From NCBI GenBank assembly GCA_009924885.1, contig RFQS01000104.1:1-8084 (forward strand): a stretch of 8,084 nucleotides of DNA. Direction: 5' to 3'. This document shows positions 1 to 6,162 of the stretch, piece after piece. Within the stretch, counting starts at the first letter, position 1. The number at the start of each line of letters is the position of its first letter. A program made the translations under genes and the position numbers. This DNA is from Pseudomonadota bacterium. GTDB taxonomy: Bacteria > Cyanobacteriota > Vampirovibrionia > LMEP-6097. The notes beneath the pieces are model-generated. The model worked only from the letters and a program-made list of their open reading frames with translations, had not been told where the DNA came from and did not search any database.

Positions 1-45
1 ATTAAGCCTGCCGCCAAAACTCTGATCAGTATTCTGCAACTGCAT
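1..45 (-). CDS. Possible 5' end of a downstream gene, running off the left edge
   Basis: On the minus strand an ATG at 45-43 opens a frame that reads MQLQNTDQSFGGRLN and stays open to base 1. It would overlap the end of the 64-residue gene at 26-220 by 20 bases, a common arrangement in tightly packed operons. Against it, no Shine-Dalgarno sequence is visible upstream of the ATG, and 15 codons without a stop carry little weight. No function can be suggested from so short a piece. It is listed because it is the only thing that would account for the first 25 bases. Confidence 0.2.
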   Translation of the reverse strand, partial: MQLQNTDQSFGGRLN

Positions 46-220
46 TTGAAACGTTTTTATGAATTTCCGCCCGAAGGGTGCGGAATGTGAGATCAATAAA
101 ACTAATTGCAGCCTGCTCAGTAGATCCTATCTTGCGATCATCTACAGCAAAGCGAGAAAGCAAATCCTGATAAAGTTTTAAATATTCAACTGTCTGTTGT
201 TGTGCTCTAGTGTTAATCAT
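26..220 (-). CDS. Small hypothetical protein, 64 residues
   Basis: I do not recognise this protein. The frame is open further upstream to a TTG at 232, but the ATG at 220-218 (MINTRAQQQ...) is the more natural start and gives 64 residues ending in TGA. The product is soluble-looking and probably helical: a polar Gln-rich N-terminus, then TVEYLKLYQDLLSRF, a turn around DDRKIGS, and a second helix EQAAISFIDLTFRTLRAEI. There is no signal peptide or membrane segment. No clear ribosome binding site precedes the ATG. A plausible -10 element and a short palindrome lie directly upstream, which supports a real transcribed gene. It is separated from the glycosyltransferase on the same strand by about 109 bases. 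That gap (221-329) holds only AT-rich sequence with the possible promoter and no convincing terminator. Confidence 0.5.
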   Translation of the reverse strand: MINTRAQQQTVEYLKLYQDLLSRFAVDDRKIGSTEQAAISFIDLTFRTLRAEIHKNVSNAVAEY

Positions 221-232
221 AAGCCAAACCAA

Positions 233-245
233 GTCTTACTAAGAC
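233..245. repeat. Perfect 6-base inverted repeat upstream of the small gene
   Basis: GTCTTA at 233-238 and TAAGAC at 240-245 are exact reverse complements around a single central C. On the minus strand the element lies between the candidate -10 (260-255) and the ATG at 220, so it would be near the transcription start or in the leader. The one-base centre makes it a poor RNA hairpin and a better candidate for a dimeric repressor site. Six-base arms do occur by chance in AT-rich DNA. Confidence 0.3.
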
Positions 246-254
246 CCTAGTGTA

Positions 255-260
255 CTTATA
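255..260 (-). promoter_or_regulatory. Candidate -10 element for the small minus-strand gene
   Basis: Read on the minus strand, TATAAG matches the TATAAT consensus at five of six positions and lies 34 bases before the ATG at 220. Transcription would start near base 248 and give a leader of roughly 28 bases that includes the palindrome at 233-245. No good -35 hexamer is present at the usual spacing; the best is TAGCAA, three of six. Such matches are frequent in AT-rich sequence. Confidence 0.3.
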
Positions 261-329
261 TATTCAAAAAATTAAATTGCTATTAAGAAACAACCTTAAA
301 CCTGCTATCTTTCTACTTTTGAAGCTAAA

Positions 330-1118
330 TTAGAGATTTACATATTTTAGTAAAGCCAAATCAGCCCCCTCTACCTGCCTATACTTAAAATTATAAAGCT
401 CTGGTAAATACTCCTCCGGGTATGCCGTACCCAGTTTTAAACGATTACGATTTACAGTTTTTTCTAAACGCTGTTCTATAGTATTTACAGCTACATCTAA
501 ATGATAAACTGCGTAATCATGAGGAAGATCTTTAAAACGAATTTTCTCTAAACCAAAAACTGATTCGTGTATCTCACCACGAAACTCTATTCCTTCTAAA
601 TTACGAAATAGCCTAGTACGTGCATTATACCTGCCTTTAAAAGTTTTATTTGGGGCTACATAAGTCGCCGAGCCATCTTCATAAATTTTATTAATCCAGC
701 GACTATACATACGATATTTAGAAAAAATTTTAGACTGAATAAGCTGCCTAATCCTTTCTGCTAGGAAGGTAGATAAAAATTCATCACTATCAAAAACTAA
801 AATCCAGTCACTCTTAGTCGCTTTTATAGCTTGGTTACGGTGATAACTATAACCCCTGAAACTCTCTTCCTCTATGAGTTTCACCTTTAGATAAGATTTT
901 AATATTAATTTAGTCGCATCAGTAGAACCTGTATCCACTACGATTATCTCATCAACTACATCATGGCAGGATTCTAAAGCAGCTTTAATAGTCTTTTCAT
1001 TATTTTTAGTCAGAAGATTTAAAGCAAGAGTAGGATTACTAGGGTTGCTTAATGAGCTTAAATCAAATACAGCAGCGAAGTTATCAGAAAATTTCTTAAA
1101 TTCACGCAGCAGAGACAT
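330..1118 (-). CDS. Glycosyltransferase family 2, WaaE/KdtX-like
   Basis: This is probably a cytoplasmic or membrane-peripheral enzyme that transfers a sugar from a nucleotide-sugar donor onto a surface glycan such as lipopolysaccharide core; donor and acceptor cannot be read from the sequence. The GT-A fold signatures are visible. Numbered from the upstream ATG at 1163, they are the first strand LALNLLTKNNEKTI (46-59), the nucleotide-binding VVDTGSTD (75-82), and the metal-binding DSD at 125-127 within DWILVFDSDEF. The later GEIHES (197-201) resembles the HE motif of WaaE-type enzymes. There is no membrane segment, and the catalytic domain looks complete. I choose the ATG at 1118 (Met16 of the longer frame, giving 262 residues) because AAGGA lies 7 bases upstream and a TATAAT lies just before that. 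The longer start at 1163 would share its CATG with the adaptor start and has only a distant G-run upstream. The family assignment is firm; the WaaE-like subtype is inferred. Confidence 0.88.
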   Translation of the reverse strand: MSLLREFKKFSDNFAAVFDLSSLSNPSNPTLALNLLTKNNEKTIKAALESCHDVVDEIIVVDTGSTDATKLILKSYLKVKLIEEESFRGYSYHRNQAIKATKSDWILVFDSDEFLSTFLAERIRQLIQSKIFSKYRMYSRWINKIYEDGSATYVAPNKTFKGRYNARTRLFRNLEGIEFRGEIHESVFGLEKIRFKDLPHDYAVYHLDVAVNTIEQRLEKTVNRNRLKLGTAYPEEYLPELYNFKYRQVEGADLALLKYVNL

Positions 1119-1125
1119 TCTAAAT

Positions 1126-1130
1126 TCCTT
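1126..1130 (-). promoter_or_regulatory. Ribosome binding site that decides the glycosyltransferase start
   Basis: Read on the minus strand, AAGGA is followed by 7 bases and then the ATG at 1118-1116. The spacing is ideal, whereas the upstream in-frame ATG at 1163 has only a run of six G about 11 bases away. This favours the shorter protein and frees 43 bases for the divergent control region. Confidence 0.6.
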
Positions 1131-1141
1131 AAGGGCTAGGT

Positions 1142-1147
1142 TATGAT
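1142..1147 (+). promoter_or_regulatory. Candidate -10 element for the efflux operon
   Basis: TATGAT matches the -10 consensus at five of six positions. It would start transcription near 1154, leaving a leader of about 8 bases before the adaptor ATG at 1162. No -35 hexamer resembling TTGACA is found at 16-18 bases upstream. It overlaps by two bases the opposing TATAAT of the glycosyltransferase. The true operon promoter could instead lie inside the glycosyltransferase coding sequence. Confidence 0.25.
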
Positions 1148-1151
1148 TATA
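1146..1151 (-). promoter_or_regulatory. TATAAT -10 element for the glycosyltransferase
   Basis: A perfect TATAAT reads on the minus strand from 1151 to 1146. Transcription would begin near 1139, giving a leader of about 21 bases that contains the AAGGA ribosome binding site and ends at the ATG at 1118. The three elements fit together as a compact promoter and translation start. The -35 region is weak, so an activator or low basal expression is possible. Confidence 0.45.
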
Positions 1152-1161
1152 TCTGAGATTC

Positions 1162-2166
1162 ATGTCTAAAATAGCCCCCCTAGTTTCAATAATATTTTTC
1201 TGTTTTCTTAGCTTCGCTTGCTCACAGAAAAATCCTCCAGCGAAACCTTCACGCCCACTGCCTGTTAAATTCGAAGCAGCTGCAAGAACTAATCTAGAAC
1301 AGGATTTTGAAACAGTAGCTGAGCTAAAAGCTTATAGAGAAATAACTGTCGCCGCAGAAAGAGCTGGGCAAGTAAATAGTATTTTAGTAAGGGAAGGTGA
1401 CTCAGTAAACGAAGGACAAGCTTTAGTAAAAATTAAAGGTGATGATATTAAAGCTGAATTAGCTAAAGCGCAAGAAAATTATCGAATCTTTAAAAAACTC
1501 TATGACGAGGAAGCTATTTCTAGAACGGAATTTCTTGTCTATGAAACTGCTTTAAGGAATGTAGAAGCTAGTTATGGAAATTTACTTATAAGGGCTATTA
1601 GTTCTGGAGTAATAGGAAAGATTATCGTCGATCCTGGTGACTATGTGAGAATCGGTGACCCGATTCTGGAGTTAGTAAAAGTTCATCCTTTAAGAGTCTC
1701 CTACACTATTCCAGAGAGACTTATACCCTATGTCAGTCTCGGTCAGGAATTAGATCTTACGAGTGATGTCGATAAGACCGTCGTAACTAAAGCACGTATA
1801 GACTTTATTTCACCTAGCGTAAATTCTGAAACTAAATCCGTACTGGTCAGAGCCAGCTTAGCTAATAACACTAATATTCTAAAACCTAATCAGTACATTA
1901 GAATTAAACAGAAAGTAAAAGACAAAAATAATATCTTAGCTGTTAGAGAAGAAGCTATCTATCTCGATCAAGGGCAGGAATATGTTTTTATCGCAGAACC
2001 TGCTAATGAAGATGGTTTCTATAATGCTGTTAAAAAGCCTGTCGAAACAGGTCTAAGAAAAAATGCCTTAGTAGAAGTTACTAAAGGCATTAATGAAGGT
2101 GAATTAGTTATCTATGCTGGTCTCTACAGTATTTACGAAGGAGCTAAATTAAGCAGTGTCGATTAG
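1162..2166 (+). CDS. RND efflux periplasmic adaptor (membrane fusion protein, HlyD/AcrA family), probable lipoprotein
   Basis: This adaptor would link the inner-membrane pump encoded next to it to an outer-membrane channel. The N-terminus is a signal peptide (Met1-Ala19) with a hydrophobic core and an LSFAC junction at Cys20, so a lipid-anchored protein is likely although the lipobox is not canonical. Domains follow the AcrA order. The first lipoyl half is about 62-92 (AGQVNSILVREGDSVNEGQ), then a short helical hairpin of about 93-141, the second lipoyl half of about 143-172 (SGVIGKIIVDPGDYVRIGD), a beta-barrel of about 176-250 and a membrane-proximal domain to 334. The hairpin is short compared with E. 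coli AcrA, and the 334-residue length is at the small end for the family. No in-frame ATG, GTG or TTG exists upstream before a stop, so the ATG at 1162 is secure even though only a weak GAG precedes it. The gene ends with tandem stops TAG TGA and overlaps the pump gene by 11 bases. Substrate is unknown. Confidence 0.92.
   Translation: MSKIAPLVSIIFFCFLSFACSQKNPPAKPSRPLPVKFEAAARTNLEQDFETVAELKAYREITVAAERAGQVNSILVREGDSVNEGQALVKIKGDDIKAELAKAQENYRIFKKLYDEEAISRTEFLVYETALRNVEASYGNLLIRAISSGVIGKIIVDPGDYVRIGDPILELVKVHPLRVSYTIPERLIPYVSLGQELDLTSDVDKTVVTKARIDFISPSVNSETKSVLVRASLANNTNILKPNQYIRIKQKVKDKNNILAVREEAIYLDQGQEYVFIAEPANEDGFYNAVKKPVETGLRKNALVEVTKGINEGELVIYAGLYSIYEGAKLSSVD
2138..2143 (+). promoter_or_regulatory. 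Ribosome binding site for the pump, inside the adaptor gene
   Basis: AAGGAG lies within the last adaptor codons, 12 bases before the GTG start at 2156. The spacing is somewhat long, but it is the strongest site in the neighbourhood. Together with the 11-base overlap it suggests translational coupling of pump to adaptor. Confidence 0.5.
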
Positions 2167-5100
2167 TGATCTTTCCGTTAATAGACCAGTCTTAGCTAGT
2201 GTTTTTTCACTGCTGATAGTTTTGGTCGGTTTAATTTCTTTTACCCGCCTGCCCATAAGGGAATACCCAGACATAGATGCACCGATAGTCACTGTAACTA
2301 CCGTCTATCCTGGTGCTAATGCTGAAGTTATAGAAAGTGAACTTACTAACGTTATCGAAGAAGAGCTGACGAGTATCAGTGGCGTTAAGTCTTTAATTTC
2401 TAATAGTAGAGATCAGGTTAGCTCAGTAGTAGTAGAATTCGAGCTATCTAAAAATATAGACACCGCTGCCCAAGACGTTAGAGAGAAGGTATCTAGAATC
2501 GCTTCCAAGCTACCAGATAACGCTAATGATCCACAGATCGCTAAAGCTGAAGCTGATGCTAGTCCTATAATGTGGATTTTAATTAAATCTGACGAAAGAG
2601 ATTTACTGGAACTCTCTGAGTATGTAGACAGTAATATTAAAGACTATTTCCAGACCATAGATGGCGTCAGTAAAGTAATATTCGGCGGCGAGAAACGTAA
2701 ATCCATTCAAGTTCTTTTAGACCCTCAGAAGCTGGCTTATCATGGTCTCAGCGTCCTTGATTTAGAAAAAGCGATGCGTGATAATAATCTAGAACTTCCT
2801 GGTGGTTTAATCGAATCTAAAAATACTGAGTTTAGTGTTAAAGTCGATGCGACGCTTAAAACAGTAGAAGCCTACGCTAACTTAATCGTTAAGCAGACTC
2901 CAACTGGCGTAATACGTTTAAGCGATGTTGCAGACATTAAAGAAGGAGCAGAAAATGATAGAAGCTTCGTTAGATTTAATGGTGAAAAGGGTTTTGGACT
3001 TGGGGTAGTAAAACAGTCTAAGGCAAATACAATACAGATCTCAGATGAAGTACACAAGCGTATTAAGGAATTAAAAACTAAAATACCTAAAGATATAAGC
3101 ATGGAAGTCGGTTTCGACTCTGCAAAGTTTATCAAATACAGTATAGAAGACCTTTTCTTCACCGTTCTTTTTTCTAGCCTCCTCGTTATTATTATCATTT
3201 TTCTTTTCCTAAGAAACTTAAGAAGCACTTTAATCCCAGCTATCTCTATCCCTATAAGTATTATCGGGGTTATGGGTGGTCTTGCAGTACTCGGTTTCAC
3301 TATAAATCTAATGACTCTATTAGGCTTAGTTATAGCGATAGGTATAGTAGTAGATGATTCAATCATAGTCCTAGAGAATGTCTATAGGAAAATAGAAGAG
3401 GGTTATGACCCTAAACTCGCTGCTAAAGAGGGTACTAAGGAGATCACTCTAGCTGTAATGGCGACAACTTTAGTACTTATAGTTATTTTCCTACCTGTTG
3501 CTTTCCTAAAAGGTCTTTCGGGCAGATTACTTTCTGAATTTGCATTTTCACTGTGTTTCGCTACCTTAATATCTGCTTTCGTCGCTTTAACTCTAACACC
3601 GATGCTCTGTTCTAAAATCCTTAGAAGACATAATGGTACTGTTGCCAAACGTGCAAGTTCAAGAAAAACTTTTATCGGTAAAATACTAGGAGCTATCGGT
3701 GATTTTTATGATTTTATCGAAAACACTTATGTAAACAGCATTCCATTCTGCCTAAGACATAAAAGACTCATAGTTATACTCAGTGCTATTAGCTGTAGCC
3801 TAATCTCAGCTGCGATGTTCACCTATATTCCTAAAGATTTTATACCGAATGAAGACAGAGGAAATTTCCTAACATTAATCCAAACCCGCACTGGAACTAA
3901 CTTAGACTATCTCGATAAACAGATGCGTAAGGCTGAAAATATATTAAATAAAATCCCTGAAATGGATACTATTATCTCTGTAGCTGCCTTCGGCAGAGAT
4001 GGACCAGGTAAAGTTAATCAGGGGATTATGATTAACAGATTAATACCTTGGGATGAGCGTTCTAAAAACGTTTTCGCAATAGCTGGACCATTATTCGACA
4101 CGTTTAGATCTATTCCAGAGGCTTTCGTCTTACCGATATTTCCATCTTCAGGACCAGAAACAGGTTTCGGTTCACTACCGATAGAAATAGTTTTAAAAAG
4201 TCAGAATATAGATTTTCTATCTAAACTGAGTAAAAAAATACTTGCTGAAGCGAACAGCTTACCTAGACTGATATTCAGTAAATCAGATTTGAGCTTTAAT
4301 AAACCAGAGTTAGAAGTACGCATAGACAGGGATAAGGCTCAAAAGCTTGGCGTGAATATGCGTGAGATAGCGCGTAGTTTACAGATACTCTTCGCTAGCG
4401 ATGATCTAACTGAATTTAACCTTAAAGGTGAAAATTATAAGGTTATAGCGAGGTTACCTAAATATGAAAAAGATGAAATTCGTAAACTAGGCGAAGTACC
4501 TATTAAAACAGAGAGCGGGCAATTAATCGCCCTGTCTAACTTAATAGAGGTCACTCCTAAAGTAGGTGTAGAGGAATGGAATCACCTAAACAGAAGACGC
4601 TCTGTGAGCATTCAAGCAGCACCAGTCCCAGGAGTACCTGCTAGTGAAGGTTTAAGAGATTTAGAAAAACTGATTTTTAAAATCGTCGCAGAATCTCCAG
4701 ATAAACCAGTAGATTTCGAGATAGATTACAAAGGCGTTTCTAGAGAAGAAAAAGAGAGTAATACCGCTCTTTATATCACCTTTGCGATAGCCTTACTTTT
4801 CGCCTACCTGTTTCTTGCTGGGCAGTTTGAGAGCTTTAGAAGTCCACTCGTTATTTTATTTACAGTACCACTAGCGATTACTGGCGGTCTTTTGGGGCTT
4901 GCCATATTCCAGCTCTCCCCACTGATTACGAAGACAGCCATAGGGCTAGGAGCGCCTTTCTGGATACAGTTTGTGATTCCACAGTTTAATAACATCAGCA
5001 TTAACATCTACAGCCAGATAGGGATAGTAATGTTAATCGGGCTAGCTTCTAAAAACGGTATTCTCTTAGTCGAGTTTATAGATCAACAACGTGAAAAAAT

Positions 5101-5341
5101 GCCAGTCTATGATGCGATACAAGCAGCTTGCAGGCTGCGTTTAAGACCTATACTAATGACAGCTTTAGCTACAGTATTAGGTATATTACCTATCGCCTTA
5201 GCTACAGGTATAGGCTCACAATCTCGTCAGAGTCTGGGTGTAGTTATAGTCGCTGGTATGCTTTTCTCTACTTTCCTTACTCTGTTTATTATTCCTTGTC
5301 TTTATGCTTGGATTGGGAGGAAGGAGTTGAAGGGTGAGTGA
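2156..5341 (+). CDS. RND family efflux transporter, inner-membrane pump subunit (AcrB/HAE1 type)
   Basis: This is a full-length 1061-residue proton-driven exporter of the inner membrane, expected to work as a trimer with the adaptor and an outer-membrane channel. It starts at a GTG; the N-terminus (SVNRPVLASVFSLL) aligns with the usual HAE1 start and TM1. Large periplasmic porter loops lie at about 33-335 and 560-870. TM2-TM6 span about 333-490, TM7 about 538-556 and TM8-TM12 about 870-1052. Proton-relay residues are present: Asp400-Asp401 in GIVVDDSIIVLENV (AcrB D407/D408), Lys966 in ASKNGILLVEF (AcrB K940), and Arg995 and Thr1002 in RLRPILMT (AcrB R971/T978). An active transporter is therefore likely. 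The family ranges from drug and bile-salt export to lipid-related export, and the substrate cannot be read here. Unusually, the TM9-TM10 periplasmic loop carries an insertion of about 27 residues relative to AcrB (about 918-946). The gene ends in TGA with no clear terminator before the next gene. Confidence 0.96.
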   Translation: MSISDLSVNRPVLASVFSLLIVLVGLISFTRLPIREYPDIDAPIVTVTTVYPGANAEVIESELTNVIEEELTSISGVKSLISNSRDQVSSVVVEFELSKNIDTAAQDVREKVSRIASKLPDNANDPQIAKAEADASPIMWILIKSDERDLLELSEYVDSNIKDYFQTIDGVSKVIFGGEKRKSIQVLLDPQKLAYHGLSVLDLEKAMRDNNLELPGGLIESKNTEFSVKVDATLKTVEAYANLIVKQTPTGVIRLSDVADIKEGAENDRSFVRFNGEKGFGLGVVKQSKANTIQISDEVHKRIKELKTKIPKDISMEVGFDSAKFIKYSIEDLFFTVLFSSLLVIIIIFLFLRNLRSTLIPAISIPISIIGVMGGLAVLGFTINLMTLLGLVIAIGIVVDDSIIVLENVYRKIEEGYDPKLAAKEGTKEITLAVMATTLVLIVIFLPVAFLKGLSGRLLSEFAFSLCFATLISAFVALTLTPMLCSKILRRHNGTVAKRASSRKTFIGKILGAIGDFYDFIENTYVNSIPFCLRHKRLIVILSAISCSLISAAMFTYIPKDFIPNEDRGNFLTLIQTRTGTNLDYLDKQMRKAENILNKIPEMDTIISVAAFGRDGPGKVNQGIMINRLIPWDERSKNVFAIAGPLFDTFRSIPEAFVLPIFPSSGPETGFGSLPIEIVLKSQNIDFLSKLSKKILAEANSLPRLIFSKSDLSFNKPELEVRIDRDKAQKLGVNMREIARSLQILFASDDLTEFNLKGENYKVIARLPKYEKDEIRKLGEVPIKTESGQLIALSNLIEVTPKVGVEEWNHLNRRRSVSIQAAPVPGVPASEGLRDLEKLIFKIVAESPDKPVDFEIDYKGVSREEKESNTALYITFAIALLFAYLFLAGQFESFRSPLVILFTVPLAITGGLLGLAIFQLSPLITKTAIGLGAPFWIQFVIPQFNNISINIYSQIGIVMLIGLASKNGILLVEFIDQQREKMPVYDAIQAACRLRLRPILMTALATVLGILPIALATGIGSQSRQSLGVVIVAGMLFSTFLTLFIIPCLYAWIGRKELKGE

Positions 5342-5358
5342 AACCAGATTTCCATGAA

Positions 5359-5389
5359 TTTACTAATTTTTAACTTAAATGGGTATAAT
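5359..5389 (+). promoter_or_regulatory. Promoter of the toxin-antitoxin/KAP cassette
   Basis: A perfect TATAAT lies at 5384-5389. The best upstream hexamer is TTTACT at 5359-5364, which matches TTGACA at four of six positions but with a long 19-base spacer. Transcription would start near 5396, only about 4 bases before the ATG at 5400, so the first gene would have a very short leader or be leaderless; no Shine-Dalgarno is visible there. The 58-base gap after the pump gene contains no terminator-like hairpin, so some readthrough from the efflux operon is possible. Confidence 0.5.
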
Positions 5390-5399
5390 TTGATAATAG

Positions 5400-5804
5400 A
5401 TGCTAAAAAATGATAGAAATATATCAAAAAAGTCTACTAAGGTGGGTTCACTGCATGCACTTATACAAGTAGCAAGACCTGCTGCCAAAAAGGTTAACGA
5501 TAAAGACACTAGAATACAGATCCCAATTAGTTCTGAAAAGAAGAGGCATCTTGAACTTAAAGCAGAAAGTGCAGGTTTTGATTCAGTAACTGATGTCGTT
5601 AGATTTTTAATTAATAATTTTCTTCAAGAAAACATTAATATATCTTTGAATAGTAGAATGCCTTCTATTAATTTGTCTAACGAAGAGCAAGATGAATTGT
5701 TAAAAAGTCTAGAAGATAAAAAGCAAGGTAAAGTTAAGGTTTTTAATCCTAAGAGTGCTTCATTTCACAAGTCTCTGATTGATTTTGCTGAAGAGGATGA
5801 TTGA
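5400..5804 (+). CDS. Ribbon-helix-helix antitoxin-like protein
   Basis: This 134-residue protein probably neutralises the RelE-like toxin encoded 18 bases downstream and represses its own promoter by binding DNA as a dimer. A ribbon-helix-helix (MetJ/Arc-type) domain is visible. It has a strand TRIQIPI (37-43), helix A SSEKKRHLELKAESAGF (44-60), and helix B SVTDVVRFLINNFLQE (62-77) after the typical Gly-Phe turn. The tail from about 85 is polar and ends in EEDD, as expected of a flexible toxin-binding segment. About 36 extra N-terminal residues rich in Lys and Ser precede the domain. A GTG at codon 15 (VGSLHAL...) could be an alternative start, since the ATG at 5400 lies almost at the predicted transcription start. 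The DNA-binding fold is well supported; the antitoxin role rests on gene order. Confidence 0.72.
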   Translation: MLKNDRNISKKSTKVGSLHALIQVARPAAKKVNDKDTRIQIPISSEKKRHLELKAESAGFDSVTDVVRFLINNFLQENINISLNSRMPSINLSNEEQDELLKSLEDKKQGKVKVFNPKSASFHKSLIDFAEEDD

Positions 5805-5816
5805 TAAGATCCTTAT
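5804..5816. repeat. Short inverted repeat between antitoxin and toxin
   Basis: ATAAG at 5804-5808 and CTTAT at 5812-5816 are reverse complements around ATC. The element begins on the last base of the antitoxin stop codon and ends 6 bases before the toxin ATG. It covers the region where a ribosome binding site would sit, and no good one is visible. It could lower toxin translation, but the stem is short and AT-rich. Confidence 0.25.
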
Positions 5817-5822
5817 AAAAAC

Positions 5823-6122
5823 ATGAGCAATAATTATAAAATTGAATTTACAAAATTTGCAGCAAAGAAGTATGCCAAGCTTTGTAAAAAAAGTAAGATT
5901 TTGGAAAAGCAAATTAGTAAAGCTTTAGAAAGTCTCTCTGTAGATCCTTTTTCTCCTAGCTTAAATACTCACGGTGTGAATACTGCCATGTATGATGGTA
6001 AAGTTTACAGCTCTTTTGTTAGCGGTGATATTAGAATTATTTGGGAATTTAGTAACGATTCTATACGCATACTTATTTTAAACATAGGTGGTCATTCTGG
6101 GACTAATAATGTTTATAGTTGA
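5823..6122 (+). CDS. RelE/YafQ-like type II toxin (probable mRNA interferase)
   Basis: The 99-residue protein has the size and layout of the RelE/ParE toxin superfamily, whose mRNA-cleaving members cut messages at the ribosome. It starts with a strand (YKIEFTKFAAKKYAKL) and a Lys-rich helical pair to about residue 38. Next come DPFSPSLNTH (41-50) and the core strands YSSFVSGDIRIIWEF (62-76), which contain the family-typical GD-R-I-W pattern. It ends with LILNIGGHSGTNNVY (84-98), resembling the C-terminal DIGxHDxVY signature of YafQ/RelE relatives. Arg71, His50 and His91 are candidate catalytic residues. The usual acidic residue before GGH is Asn, and three residues separate the His from the final NVY, so activity is not certain. 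It sits 18 bases after the RHH gene on the same strand, the normal antitoxin-toxin order. A gyrase-targeting ParE-like activity is a less likely alternative. Confidence 0.8.
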   Translation: MSNNYKIEFTKFAAKKYAKLCKKSKILEKQISKALESLSVDPFSPSLNTHGVNTAMYDGKVYSSFVSGDIRIIWEFSNDSIRILILNIGGHSGTNNVYS

Positions 6123-6123
6123 A

Positions 6124-6130
6124 AAGGGAG
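6124..6130 (+). promoter_or_regulatory. Strong ribosome binding site for a leader frame ahead of the KAP gene
   Basis: AAGGGAG is followed after 5 bases by a TTG at 6136, which opens an eight-codon frame ending at the KAP start. The KAP ATG at 6159 has no Shine-Dalgarno of its own, so ribosomes loaded here are the likely source of KAP translation. Confidence 0.45.
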
Positions 6131-6135
6131 TAATA

Positions 6136-6162
6136 TTGAGTAAGATTTTCTTCGTTAAATGA
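6136..6162 (+). CDS. Possible eight-codon leader peptide coupled to the KAP start
   Basis: TTG at 6136 reads MSKIFFVK and stops at TGA 6160-6162, which overlaps the KAP ATG at 6159 in the sequence ATGA. The frame has a better ribosome binding site than KAP itself. A ribosome ending here would be placed to restart on KAP by termination-reinitiation. It may be only a chance frame, or the true N-terminus of KAP in another allele separated by a one-base indel in the A-rich start region. Confidence 0.3.
   Translation: MSKIFFVK

Noticed and set aside
283..299. TTAAG-loop-CTTAA stem downstream of the glycosyltransferase as a terminator
   Set aside because: Five AT-rich pairs around a 7-base loop with no adjoining T-run in the right place; too weak to call.
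2872..3366. 164-codon frame on the minus strand inside the pump gene
   Set aside because: It lies antisense to conserved RND porter and membrane sequence, and its translation is low-complexity Ile/Thr/Lys-rich, as expected of a reversed membrane protein.
3403..3648. 81-codon minus-strand frame inside the pump gene
   Set aside because: Antisense shadow of TM5-TM6 of the transporter; no ribosome binding site or recognisable domain.
4804..5007. 67-codon minus-strand frame inside the pump gene
   Set aside because: Antisense to TM8-TM10, including the insertion; the insertion reads sensibly only in the pump frame.
5128..5337. 69-codon plus-strand frame overlapping the pump C-terminus
   Set aside because: A second frame over the conserved RLRPILMT and TM11-TM12 coding sequence; the Tyr/Ser-rich product is an out-of-frame artefact.
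5334..5413. Short frames in the gap after the pump (GTG at 5334, ATG at 5354)
   Set aside because: Eight and nineteen codons, no ribosome binding site suited to the second, no resemblance to any peptide I know.
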